From positions 25,374 through 89,373 of the forward strand of contig CAKZNT010000067.1 in assembly GCA_937132065.1 (NCBI GenBank): a stretch of DNA of 64,000 nt, given 5' to 3'. The notes under the pieces are model-generated. The model had not been told where the DNA came from, ran no database searches, and worked only from the letters and a program-made list of their open reading frames with translations. This stretch comes from an uncultured Loktanella sp. Lineage in GTDB: Bacteria; Pseudomonadota; Alphaproteobacteria; Rhodobacterales; Rhodobacteraceae. The translations under genes were made by a program, and so were the position numbers. Below, piece after piece: positions 46,683 through 55,560 of this stretch. The stretch's first letter is position 1. Each line of letters begins with the position of its first letter.

Positions 46683-47465
46683 ATGCCGACATATGCGATT
46701 GGCGACATCCACGGGCAAAAGACGATGCTCGAACACGCCCTTGCGCTGATCGAAGCTGACGGCGGCGCGGACGCGCATATCGTCTTTGTTGGCGACTACA
46801 CCGACCGCGGGCCCGATAGCCGCGGCGTGATCGACATGCTCTTGCAAGGGCGCGGCGCTGGGCGCAACTGGTCATTCCTCAAGGGGAACCACGACCGCAT
46901 GTTTTGCGACTACATCACCGCTGGGTCCGAACACGACCCGAAGGTCAAATCAAACATCTCATGGATCAATCCACGCTTGGGCGGCGTCACGACACTGGCT
47001 TCCTACGGGGTGACAGGCGAGCCACATTTTGCACACCCGCTCAACGGCCTCGAGACACTAACCCACTACACCCGCAACGGGCAAACAGTCACGCCCGCCC
47101 AAATCAACGCCGAGGCGCGCGCCGCCGTGCCACAATCGCACATCGACTTCCTCACAAGCCTACCAATGACGCTCGCAACCCAAGACCTCATCTTCGTGCA
47201 CGCAGGGCTGCGCCCCGACGTGGCGCTCGACGATCAGGACATCGAGGATATGCTCTGGATCAGAGACGGGTTCCTCGACAGTAATTTCGACTTTGGACGG
47301 CTCGTGGTGCATGGGCATACCGCGCTTGAAACACCGACACATTTTGGCAACCGGATCGACATCGACGCGGGCGCTGGATACGGGCGCCCCTTGGTTCCGG
47401 TTGTCTTTGAAGGGCGCGCGTGTTGGGCGCTCGATGCCACTGGACGCACCCCCGTGACGCCGTAA
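46683..47465 (+). CDS. PPP-family metallophosphatase (serine/threonine phosphatase type)
   Basis: A 260-residue calcineurin-like phosphatase of the PPP group. The metal-binding motifs are in order: GDIHG (about 8-12), GDYTDRGPDS (about 40-49) and GNHD (about 77-80), then the second His in VHGHTAL. Substrate could be phosphoprotein or a small molecule; bacterial PprA/B-like members act on Ser/Thr. The ATG at 46683 has AAGGA upstream; an earlier in-frame start is less likely. It follows serA but a hairpin lies between, and it precedes mnmH. Confidence 0.88.
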   Translation: MPTYAIGDIHGQKTMLEHALALIEADGGADAHIVFVGDYTDRGPDSRGVIDMLLQGRGAGRNWSFLKGNHDRMFCDYITAGSEHDPKVKSNISWINPRLGGVTTLASYGVTGEPHFAHPLNGLETLTHYTRNGQTVTPAQINAEARAAVPQSHIDFLTSLPMTLATQDLIFVHAGLRPDVALDDQDIEDMLWIRDGFLDSNFDFGRLVVHGHTALETPTHFGNRIDIDAGAGYGRPLVPVVFEGRACWALDATGRTPVTP

Positions 47466-47470
47466 TTTCG

Positions 47471-47498
47471 GTGCACGCTTGGTGCACGTGCGGTGCAT
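47471..47498. repeat. Array of three GTGCAC/T palindromes at 11-bp pitch (copy 2)
   Basis: GTGCAC at 47471 and 47482 and GTGCAT at 47493, with spacers GCTTG and GTGCG. It starts five bases after the phosphatase stop and ends nine bases before the mnmH ATG. It shares GGTGCACGTGCGGTGCA with the reverse complement of the array at 9844-9871. Confidence 0.85.
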
Positions 47499-47507
47499 GC
47501 ATTGTGT

Positions 47508-48584
47508 ATGGCCGATTTAGCTGCAATACCCGCGATCATGCCCAAGCAATTTGACACACTCCGCGCGATGCTCGACCACGGTTTCGACACCGTCATCGAC
47601 GTGCGCACCCCTGCCGAATTCGCGATAGATCACGTGCCGGGCGCGATCAACCTGCCCGCCCTCTCTGACGCGCAGCGGGCCGAGGTCGGGACCATCTACA
47701 AGCAGGTCAGCCCCTTCAAGGCGCGCAAGCTTGGCGCGACCCGTGTTGCCCGTAATGTGGCCGACCATGTCGAAGGCCCGCTCGCTAAACATGACGGCGC
47801 TTGGCGGCCCCTTGTTTACTGCTGGCGCGGCGGGCAAAGGTCGGGGTCCTTTACGATTATCCTCCAGCAAATCGGCTGGCGTGCGGATACCGTTGAGGGG
47901 GGCTACATGACATGGCGCAGGCTGGTCAAAACCGCCCTCTATGACACACCCGTTCCGCATAAAATCGTGCTGCTTGACGGCAACACGGGCACGGCCAAAA
48001 CGGCCATCCTCAAGAGGCTCTCCCAACGGGGTATTCAGGTCATTGACCTCGAAGGATTAGCGGGGCATCGCGGTTCGCTTTTGGGCGCGACTGCGGGGGG
48101 GCAACCAAGCCAGAAACAGTTTGAAACCAACCTTGCAACCCTCCTTGCAAACCTTGATCCCAACCGCCCTGTTGTGGTCGAAGCCGAGAGCTCCAAGATC
48201 GGGCATATCAACCTGCCGCCGCAGCTTTGGAACGCGATGGTCGATGCGCCTAAGATTATGATTTCAGCGCCAATTCTGGCCCGCGCGACATTTCTTGAAC
48301 AGGCCTACGCTGACGTAATCTCCAATCCTGCCGACCTTGAAAAACGCCTCAAACCGCTACGAAATATTCGCGGCCATGAGGTCGTTGATGGCTGGATTGA
48401 CCTGCTAAAAGCGGGAAAGTTTCACGACCTCGCCGCTGCCCTAATGGAGCAGCACTATGACGCCGCATATGTCAAATCCAGAGGCGCGGACACCCATGAA
48501 GTCTTGGCGAACCTGACGGCAGATTGCCTTGACGACAGCGGACAAAACGCACTGACAGACGCGATTATCGCAGCCCTCAAATAA
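47508..48584 (+). CDS. mnmH: tRNA 2-selenouridine synthase
   Basis: MnmH/SelU replaces sulfur by selenium in mnm5s2U34 of tRNAs, using selenophosphate and a geranylated intermediate. The 358 residues show the rhodanese domain (about 15-135) with Cys105 in PLVYCWRGGQRSGS, then a P-loop domain with DGNTGTAKT (158-165). The consensus Gly before Lys is Ala here. ATG at 47508 is used; upstream in-frame starts lie inside the GTGCAC array. Its stop overlaps selD by eight bases. Confidence 0.93.
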   Translation: MADLAAIPAIMPKQFDTLRAMLDHGFDTVIDVRTPAEFAIDHVPGAINLPALSDAQRAEVGTIYKQVSPFKARKLGATRVARNVADHVEGPLAKHDGAWRPLVYCWRGGQRSGSFTIILQQIGWRADTVEGGYMTWRRLVKTALYDTPVPHKIVLLDGNTGTAKTAILKRLSQRGIQVIDLEGLAGHRGSLLGATAGGQPSQKQFETNLATLLANLDPNRPVVVEAESSKIGHINLPPQLWNAMVDAPKIMISAPILARATFLEQAYADVISNPADLEKRLKPLRNIRGHEVVDGWIDLLKAGKFHDLAAALMEQHYDAAYVKSRGADTHEVLANLTADCLDDSGQNALTDAIIAALK

Positions 48585-50733
48585 CCCGCACCACAGGGTC
48601 GCCCGCGACACAAGTTCCGATCCGCACCGCAGGGTAGCCCGCCTCGATCAGCGCGGCCAGAATTGGCTCTGCCTCTCCTTGGTCCACCGCCGCCAACAAG
48701 CCGCCCGCCGTCTGTGGGTCAAACAGCAAATCCCCACGCGGTCCAGTCGCTCCGAACACCGCGCCCGCCCCGCTGCGGTTGTCCGCAAACAGGCTTGATT
48801 TCATACCGCTTTGCGCCAGTTCCAGCGCGCCTTCCATTAAAGGAACCGTTGCCAGATCCAGCTCTGCGGCCACGCCAGAAGCTTCGCAAATTCCGCTCAA
48901 GTGACCCGCCAGCCCAAAGCCGGTGACGTCTGTCATCGCAGTGGCGTTTCGCAATAGCCGTGACGCCTCTGCCTGCGCAAACATCATTGTTTCCAGCGCG
49001 TTAGCCACATCGTCACCGCGCGCCTGCCCTGCCATTTCCGCCGCCATAATCACGCCGCTGCCGATCGGTTTTGTCAAAATCAAAACATCACCAGCCTTGG
49101 CCCCCGCGATCGTAATCGGCGGCTGGTCACACAGGCCCGTAATCGTAAAGCCGATGGTCAATTCATCCCCCAATGACGAATGACCACCAACGATATCCGC
49201 GCCCGCATCACCCATAACTTGATGGGCCGTTTTCATGATTTCAGTCAATGTGCGGCTTTGCATTTCAGAAGACATACGCGGCAAAATAATGTTCGCGGTG
49301 ACGGCCTGCGGCGCGGCCCCCATCGCCCATGCATCGCCCAGCGCATGCACCGCTGCGATCCGCGTCATCACCACGGGATCCGCGAAAAAGCTGCGCAAAT
49401 GATCGGTCGTCATCACCTGCATCTGACCGCCCGTTTTCAAGATTGCGGCGTCATCGCCCGCCACACTTTTTACATCCGCCCTGCGCATCGCTGGCAGGTC
49501 GGCAAGCACCGCGCGTAGCGCGCCGCGCCCGACCTTCGCACCGCACCCTCCGCACATGGGTTTATCGCCCAGCGCGTCACGCAAACCGCTTGCGACGACC
49601 CGTGGCAAGGCTGGGGGTTTCATCGGCGCAAGCGCGTTGAATTGCGCCATAAACTTGCGGTCGATATGGTCCTTCCAGCGCCACAAAATCTTGCCTTGAA
49701 ATGCCGTGCCGACCTTTTCGGCCAATGCCGATTTTCGCCCCTGCGAGATCAGTTTCAGGTAGTCCTTTTGCGGCACATAATCCCGCAGCGTTCCCCCCGA
49801 TAAAACGGCCCGCAGGTTATCGTATAAAACCGGCGCTTGCCGCACTGCAAACACGCCTGCCTTGGGTCGTGGGCTTTGGGTCATATGGGCGCAGTCACCC
49901 ACAGCGAATATCGCAGGATCAGACGACTGAAGCTGTGCGTTCACCGCGATAAAGCCCTCGTGCATTGCGAGGCCGATTTCACCTTGCCAATCATGTGGCC
50001 GCGCGCCCGCTGCCCCTGTGACAAAGTTCGCGCCAATCTTGCGCCCGTCCGCAAGAAACACGCCCGTTTCGTCCACTTTGATAACATCGGCATTTTCGAC
50101 AAGTTCGATGCCACTTTGCGCCATCGCAGCCAGCATTTTTTCGCGGGCCTTGCCGTCAAGATCTTTGAGAACAGACCCCCGATCAATCAGGCGCACAGGC
50201 GCGCGCCCTTGCATTGCAAAGCCCATCGCCATCGCGAGTTCGGCGCCTGCGACCCCTCCGCCAATCACCGCGATTTCGGGGGTGGTTGCCTGCGCGCGAA
50301 AGGCGTTCCAGCGGCTCGCAAATGCCCCAAGCGGTTTGGCTGGCACGCCATGCCGCGTGAACCCCTCAAGGCGCGGCATGTCTGACGTGATCCCGATGTC
50401 GATGCTAAGCGCGTCATAGGCGATCGGCGGTCGCCCCCGCACATGCACAAGACGTTGTTCTGCATCCACGCCGTGAGCGGCCCCAAGGATCACCCGCGCG
50501 CCCGCGAAGCGGCACAATTGAACGAGATCGATATCCAATTGCTCGCGCGTATAGTGGCCCGCCACAAATCCGGGAAGCATCCCTGAATAAGGCGCGGTTG
50601 GTCCGGGATTAATGACGGTCACCCGCACGCCTGTGAGCGGGTTCATTCCCCACTTTCGCAAAAGCAGGGCATGGGTATGACCGCCGCCAATCAGGACGAG
50701 ATCACGGGTCAGTGGAAGATGACTATTATTCAT
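48577..50733 (-). CDS. selD: Selenide, water dikinase fused to an FAD/NAD oxidoreductase domain
   Basis: A 718-residue fusion. Residues 1-365 are a pyridine-nucleotide-disulfide oxidoreductase (NADH dehydrogenase-like) module with LVLIGGGHTHALLL, the second nucleotide site AVIGGGVAGAEL (about 155-166) and FAVGDCAHM near 280. Residues 380-718 are SelD, making selenophosphate from selenide and ATP, with Cys397 and Lys400 in MCGGCGAKVG, which align to Cys17 and Lys20 of E. coli SelD, plus GGHSSLGDELTIGF, DVTGFGLAGHL and LFDPQTAGGLL. The oxidoreductase could supply reduced selenium; that is inferred. It faces mnmH tail to tail. Confidence 0.94.
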   Translation of the reverse strand: MNNSHLPLTRDLVLIGGGHTHALLLRKWGMNPLTGVRVTVINPGPTAPYSGMLPGFVAGHYTREQLDIDLVQLCRFAGARVILGAAHGVDAEQRLVHVRGRPPIAYDALSIDIGITSDMPRLEGFTRHGVPAKPLGAFASRWNAFRAQATTPEIAVIGGGVAGAELAMAMGFAMQGRAPVRLIDRGSVLKDLDGKAREKMLAAMAQSGIELVENADVIKVDETGVFLADGRKIGANFVTGAAGARPHDWQGEIGLAMHEGFIAVNAQLQSSDPAIFAVGDCAHMTQSPRPKAGVFAVRQAPVLYDNLRAVLSGGTLRDYVPQKDYLKLISQGRKSALAEKVGTAFQGKILWRWKDHIDRKFMAQFNALAPMKPPALPRVVASGLRDALGDKPMCGGCGAKVGRGALRAVLADLPAMRRADVKSVAGDDAAILKTGGQMQVMTTDHLRSFFADPVVMTRIAAVHALGDAWAMGAAPQAVTANIILPRMSSEMQSRTLTEIMKTAHQVMGDAGADIVGGHSSLGDELTIGFTITGLCDQPPITIAGAKAGDVLILTKPIGSGVIMAAEMAGQARGDDVANALETMMFAQAEASRLLRNATAMTDVTGFGLAGHLSGICEASGVAAELDLATVPLMEGALELAQSGMKSSLFADNRSGAGAVFGATGPRGDLLFDPQTAGGLLAAVDQGEAEPILAALIEAGYPAVRIGTCVAGDPVVRVI

Positions 50734-50785
50734 ATTACGCGCCTAACATTTCTCGCTGCCTAGTTACGATGATGGAGATCAATCA

Positions 50786-51832
50786 TCACTGGCTTGTGAC
50801 CCCGTCATAGCCGGTCATCTCGAGATACCCCCGCCCCTGATGTGACCCGTTAACACGCACTGGCCCTTCCCAGTAAGGCACGCTCGTCTCCATCCATGCG
50901 TTCGGGTTTACGGCCTCGACGGTCACATCGATCCCCTTGTCAGGAAGCTGCACCTGCCACAGCGTTGGCACTTTGCGTCCCTCGATGTCGGTGACGCCAA
51001 GCGGGAGCGCGCTGAATGCACCGTTGGGGAACGGGGTCGTTGTGCCGTCTGCCTCGATCCATGTTGCCGAGGTATAGGTGTCGTCACCACGCAGCTGGAA
51101 TCCCATCAATTTCGCCCCGCCTTTGAGCGAAAGCGAGAACCAGTCCCAGCCAGTTTGATCGCTTGCGAGGGGCTGCGACGACCATTCCCGATCAAGCCAT
51201 GCGTCCCCTACGACTCGCACATCATTGTCAGGCAAGTGAAGTGTGCCCGTGATCTGGAAATAGGGTTGCGAGTAGTAATAGGACGCCTGATCGTTTGCGG
51301 ATTTTCTGGAGTAGCCAGCGTCCCCATGAAAGACGAGCGGCCCGTTTGCCTGCATGGTCATGTCATAGCCGAATGCCGGGCCTGTCGCGCGCAGCGTTGC
51401 CCTGTCAAACGGCCCCGTAAACGCCCAGTCGTCAATCCACGCCTCAAAGGGGTCGGCCCTTACGCCAGCCTGCCCGACCCCGCCGCGCGCCAGCCGTTCA
51501 GTCACGTAATGTGCATCTGGCGTGGTCACGGCCGCATGCCCCATCCAAAGCTGCGAACTCGCCCAGCCCTCTTTGTCTTCGGGCGCGAGGGAGGTGCGAA
51601 AGAGCGTCCATTGCAGTCCGTATTCCAGCCCGTCTTCACCTGTCAGGTTTGCGGTCAGATACCACCACTCAATCCGGTAATCACTGTGTGCTCCATGATC
51701 CTGCGGGAATGAGAAAATCGGGTCGGGCGCGGGTTGCGCGAACCCTTCGGGCGTTTGCCCCAATCCCGCGAACCCCTGTGCATCCAGATGAAAGGGCAAG
51801 ATCAACAGGATGATGAAAAGTTTAACGTTCAT
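50786..51832 (-). CDS. Secreted AttH/CrtC-like (lipocalin-like) protein
   Basis: A 348-residue exported protein with a signal peptide (MNVKLFIILLILPFHLDAQ) and the AttH/carotenoid 1,2-hydratase-like lipocalin fold. Landmarks are DYRIEWWYLTANLTGEDG, the middle WLDREWSSQPLASDQTGWDWFSL and the end DGVTSQ. No lipobox Cys is seen. The CrtC-like label reflects distant homology; carotenoid genes are not nearby. ATG at 51832 overlaps the permease stop by 11 bases, which fixes its place in the operon. Confidence 0.85.
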   Translation of the reverse strand: MNVKLFIILLILPFHLDAQGFAGLGQTPEGFAQPAPDPIFSFPQDHGAHSDYRIEWWYLTANLTGEDGLEYGLQWTLFRTSLAPEDKEGWASSQLWMGHAAVTTPDAHYVTERLARGGVGQAGVRADPFEAWIDDWAFTGPFDRATLRATGPAFGYDMTMQANGPLVFHGDAGYSRKSANDQASYYYSQPYFQITGTLHLPDNDVRVVGDAWLDREWSSQPLASDQTGWDWFSLSLKGGAKLMGFQLRGDDTYTSATWIEADGTTTPFPNGAFSALPLGVTDIEGRKVPTLWQVQLPDKGIDVTVEAVNPNAWMETSVPYWEGPVRVNGSHQGRGYLEMTGYDGVTSQ

Positions 51833-54194
51833 TTGAAAATACCTTGAGCAGGTCGGAGGGCGGCGTTTTTGCCAATCGGATTGCAGGCCAAAGCGCCGCA
51901 ATTGCCGCTGCCAAAAGTGCAAAACCTCCAAGCCATAGATAGTCGAGCGGAAACAGGAACATCGGCAACCGCCACCCGAATGCCGCGACATTCACAACCG
52001 CGAGCAACACCCACGCCAAAGCCAGCCCTAGCGGGAGTGCAACCGCCCCTGTCAGCAGCGCAAGGAGCACCGTGCGCACCAATTCCAGTAGGCCCATTTG
52101 CCGCCGTGTCATCCCCATCGCCCACGCAGGCGCAAGCTGTGGAACCCGCATAGATGTCAGCGTCAGCAAGCTCATCAAAATCGCAAATCCTGCAACCGCG
52201 AGTGTCAGAATGTTGAGTGCTGTCGTCACAGTAAATGTGCGGTCGAACACGCCAAGGGAAAACGCCTTTATGCCTGCTTGGTTGACGGTGTTAGCTGCGG
52301 GCACACCGATTTCTGCGGCCATCTTCGCCACAAAATCATCGACGTTTTCAGGCGAAATCCGCACCCCGAAACGCGTTGGTGATCCCTCGGGAAACATCGT
52401 CTTGAAGAGCGTTTCGTCAATGATCGCCTGCCCGATCGGATTACCGTAATCGCCGAAGATGCCAACGACCTTTAGGCTGGAAGTCGCGACGTCCAAAGGG
52501 TCGCCTATCGCGATCCCGCCCCGCCGCGCCAGTTGCTCGTTGATCAGGATTCCCGTGCCTGAATGCATGCTATCCCAAGGCGTATCTGTTGCCGAAAGGA
52601 ACTGCCAATTGTCCCGATAGGTTGCGTGGTCACGGTTGCCGTAAATTTCGGTGGGTATTCCCGCGAGAGCGATTTCGACCTTCTGGATAGGGAGAACCGC
52701 CTCTGCATTCCGTTGGGAAAAGGTCTCGATCAGGTTGGCCTGTTCGGGCGTCTCCGCACTTATATAAAGCTCGGATGCCAGCCGTTGATCCAGAAACCCG
52801 ACAAAGGTAAGGCGAAAGCTGCTGACCATTGTCGACACGCCAATGTTTGCCGCCATCGCCAACAAGAGCGCCATGAGCGCGAGCGATAGTCCTGGCAGTT
52901 GTTGTTTCGTATCTGCCCAAAACCAGCTTGTTGTGACGCCCTGCGCCCTGTTGCTGGCCCATCCGAGAACGGCGGCCAACACAAGGGGTAGCGCCAATGC
53001 CGCCCCGATAAGAAGCGCCGCGAGGAGCGTAAAGCCCGCGACCACCCCGCCGCCAGCAAGCGCAAGACCGCCCGCGACAAGCAAGAGCGTCGCTGCAACA
53101 ACGCCTTGCACTTTCGCCCCGCGCCCAGCGGCGAGCGCCAAGGCGCGCGGTTGCGCCCCCGCAAGCAGCGGCAGTCGCGACAACCGCCAAAGCGCACCGC
53201 TCGCGGCAAGAGCCGTGCCCCCAAGTGCGATTGCCATGCTCGATATCCACCAGATTGGCCGCAGTTGCAGCGTTCCTGCGACCTCTGCGCCGTAAAGACC
53301 ACGCAGGGTGGCGGCCACGTCAGGCAAGAGCATCCCTGCGATCAAATAGCCCAAGCCAACGCCCATGATCCCTGCAAATACGGCCAGACCCATCAATTCG
53401 CAGCCCATCAACACGACCAGCAAACGAAGTGGCACACCAAGTGCCCGCAATGTGCGCACCGTCCCGCGCCGCTGCTCGAACGCAAGCCCGATTGCGCCGT
53501 GCACAATGAAAATCCCGACTGCAAATGACAAAAGCCCGAACGCAGTCAGATTGAGGTGAAAGCTATCTGTCAGGCTTGCGATGTCGGCGCCTGTTGACGC
53601 CTCTTGTCTGACCAGTTCTGGCGCGATTTCAGAGAGGGGGCGCTGCAAAATCGGTTGATCCGCAGCAATGACCAGCAGGTCGATCTCACCATCCCGCCCG
53701 AGAATATCTTGTGCGGTTCCGATGTCAGAAATCGCGGTATCGGGCGCGATTCCTGCATCTACAACAAGGCGCGCGCGCGCGAGTTTGGTGTCGGGTGCGA
53801 CGAGAATATCCCCCGTAGAAAACCCCGCCAATGCCGAGACAGTGCCAAACGCACGGGGCGCCAGCCCACCCGGGGCGGTCAGTGGCTCTATCCCCAACAG
53901 CCGCACCCCATCGACACGCCCTTCGATCACGGGGCTGACCAACCAGCCTGCACGCCGCAACGCGATATAGGTATCCTGCGTCATTGGCGCGCCGTCACGC
54001 CGCTTCAGGCGGTCGAATTGCCCCTCGCCAAGGGTTGCTGCCGCCGCATCATAACTGGCGCGTGCCTCTGCGTTGATCGCCTGCACCCCCGACCAAAGCG
54101 CGGTTGCCAAGGCAAGCCCTGCAAGTAGCGTGAACAGTTGCAGCGGGTTGCGCCACCAGTGACTGAGCAGCGCAGAAAGGGTGACACGCGTCAT
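51822..54194 (-). CDS. ABC transporter permease with two FtsX/MacB-like domains
   Basis: A 790-residue inner-membrane protein. Two FtsX-type permease modules are seen, one before residue 430 and one at the end (ILTLAVAGFAILMSLLTLTSMRVPQLAPAW). They are joined by a large periplasmic part (about 470-660), including an opening anchor (LLSHWWRNPLQLFTLLAGLALATALWSG). It overlaps the ATPase gene upstream as ATGA. This is the MacB/LolCE superfamily, which exports lipids, lipoproteins or peptides; the substrate is unknown. Confidence 0.9.
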   Translation of the reverse strand: MTRVTLSALLSHWWRNPLQLFTLLAGLALATALWSGVQAINAEARASYDAAAATLGEGQFDRLKRRDGAPMTQDTYIALRRAGWLVSPVIEGRVDGVRLLGIEPLTAPGGLAPRAFGTVSALAGFSTGDILVAPDTKLARARLVVDAGIAPDTAISDIGTAQDILGRDGEIDLLVIAADQPILQRPLSEIAPELVRQEASTGADIASLTDSFHLNLTAFGLLSFAVGIFIVHGAIGLAFEQRRGTVRTLRALGVPLRLLVVLMGCELMGLAVFAGIMGVGLGYLIAGMLLPDVAATLRGLYGAEVAGTLQLRPIWWISSMAIALGGTALAASGALWRLSRLPLLAGAQPRALALAAGRGAKVQGVVAATLLLVAGGLALAGGGVVAGFTLLAALLIGAALALPLVLAAVLGWASNRAQGVTTSWFWADTKQQLPGLSLALMALLLAMAANIGVSTMVSSFRLTFVGFLDQRLASELYISAETPEQANLIETFSQRNAEAVLPIQKVEIALAGIPTEIYGNRDHATYRDNWQFLSATDTPWDSMHSGTGILINEQLARRGGIAIGDPLDVATSSLKVVGIFGDYGNPIGQAIIDETLFKTMFPEGSPTRFGVRISPENVDDFVAKMAAEIGVPAANTVNQAGIKAFSLGVFDRTFTVTTALNILTLAVAGFAILMSLLTLTSMRVPQLAPAWAMGMTRRQMGLLELVRTVLLALLTGAVALPLGLALAWVLLAVVNVAAFGWRLPMFLFPLDYLWLGGFALLAAAIAALWPAIRLAKTPPSDLLKVFSNER

Positions 54195-54850
54195 GCAATT
54201 TGCCCTACGCGCAAGTGCATACGTCGCGCCATACGCCCCGCCAACGCAGTGGAATGCGTCACCATCAAGAGACCCGCTTGGGTTTCGTCAACGAGCGCGA
54301 GCAAGATACTGATCACTGTCGCGGCCGTGTCTTCATCAAGGTTTCCCGTTGGTTCATCAGCGAGGACGAGACGTGGACGCGGCGCCAAGGTGCGCGCAAT
54401 CGCCACCCTTTGTTGCTGCCCCCCAGAAAGCTGCTCGGGGTATTTGTTGAGTTGATCCACAAGGCCAAGCCGCTCGGCGAGCGTGCGCGCCCATGCTTCG
54501 TCATAGCGCCCCGCGAGGCGCGCCTGAAATGCGATGTTATCCTTGATACGAATGCTGGGGATCAGATTGAATTGCTGGAACACGACCCCGACGACCCCAC
54601 GGCGCACCGCCGCCCGACCATTATCATCAAGCGCAGCAATATCAGTGCCGTCGATCACGATTTCACCCTGATCAGGCACATCCAATCCACCGATGAGGTG
54701 CAACAATGTGCTTTTGCCGCTCCCGCTTTCGCCCGTCAGCGCCAGTGTTTCGCCGCTATCAAGCGCGATATCAACGCCCCGCAAAACGTGAAATTCACCG
54801 TCTGCGGTATCAAATTTTTTCTGCACATTGCGCGCCGCTAAGAGCATCAT
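54191..54850 (-). CDS. ABC transporter ATP-binding protein (LolD-like)
   Basis: A 219-residue cytosolic ATPase with Walker A LTGESGSGKSTLLHLIGGLD (about 38-57), Q-loop QQFNLIPSIRIKDN, signature LSGGQQQRVAIARTL and Walker B LVLADEPTGNLD. The LolD/MacB-type ATPases share this pattern. It is the first gene of the ATPase-permease-AttH operon; the start is ATG at 54850, with a second in-frame ATG next to it. Confidence 0.93.
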   Translation of the reverse strand: MMLLAARNVQKKFDTADGEFHVLRGVDIALDSGETLALTGESGSGKSTLLHLIGGLDVPDQGEIVIDGTDIAALDDNGRAAVRRGVVGVVFQQFNLIPSIRIKDNIAFQARLAGRYDEAWARTLAERLGLVDQLNKYPEQLSGGQQQRVAIARTLAPRPRLVLADEPTGNLDEDTAATVISILLALVDETQAGLLMVTHSTALAGRMARRMHLRVGQIA

Positions 54851-54899
54851 CCATGTCCTGTTTTTACATGATCCAAGGCGGCGACAAGAAGTGGAAAGC

Positions 54900-55253
54900 C
54901 TAACCAGAGATTAGTTCTATGCGGTTCCCGACGGGGTCAAAAACAAAGCACCGCCGCACGTCCGCCAGCTTCGTATCCCACGTGACGTCATGCCCTGCAA
55001 CGCCGAGACCTGCGACCAATGTGTCCAGATCGGAGACGACAAACGCAGGGTGCGCCTTGGTCGCGGGGGCAAAAACCGGATCAACGCCAAAGTGAAGCGA
55101 AATGTCCCCCGCAACCGCCCAGAATCCGCCACGCCCCTGAAGCGCCGCGGGCTTCTCAACCTCGACAAATCCAAGCGCCGCATAGAATGGGCGCATCAAA
55201 TCTTCGGCGCCTTCGGGGATCGCAAGTTGAAGGTGATCAAGTGATTTTATCAT
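54900..55253 (-). CDS. VOC (glyoxalase/bleomycin-resistance-like) family protein
   Basis: A 117-residue beta-alpha-beta-beta-beta protein of the vicinal-oxygen-chelate superfamily: LDHLQLAIPEGAEDLMRPFY, LHFGVDP, then DPVGNRIEL at the C-terminus with the metal-binding Glu. Enzyme activity cannot be predicted. It is 49 bases upstream of the ABC operon on the same strand. Confidence 0.87.
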   Translation of the reverse strand: MIKSLDHLQLAIPEGAEDLMRPFYAALGFVEVEKPAALQGRGGFWAVAGDISLHFGVDPVFAPATKAHPAFVVSDLDTLVAGLGVAGHDVTWDTKLADVRRCFVFDPVGNRIELISG

Positions 55254-55391
55254 AGCGTTATCCTAGTCTGTTGCTTTGGGATTGGCGACCAGTTTAGACA
55301 AATCGTCACCAAGGTTCTTGCGCGTTTTAACCGCTTGGCAACCGTCACACGTCAGAACTTGTCTGTGGTGAGGGTGCAACGGGAGAATAGT

Positions 55392-55553
55392 ATGTCAACG
55401 AATTCAATCAAAACGCTACGGCTCAAGGAAACCCACAGGGACGAACAGCAGCGCAACACCGACGAGACCGCAACGATGCTGCGCCTATGGCAGTTACTGG
55501 GCCGCGATTCGGGCCTACGCGACCAGACAGTTGGCCAGCGCAAATTCTTGTAG
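55392..55553 (+). CDS. Small charged hypothetical protein
   Basis: A 53-residue ORF with many charged residues (LRLKETHRDEQQRNTDETAT) and Arg/Gln at the end. GGGAG lies at a usable distance from the ATG and a strong terminator follows the stop by seven bases, which support a real gene. It has no recognised family. The context is two divergent/convergent flanks, so it is monocistronic. Confidence 0.6.
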   Translation: MSTNSIKTLRLKETHRDEQQRNTDETATMLRLWQLLGRDSGLRDQTVGQRKFL

Positions 55554-55560
55554 CGATTGA

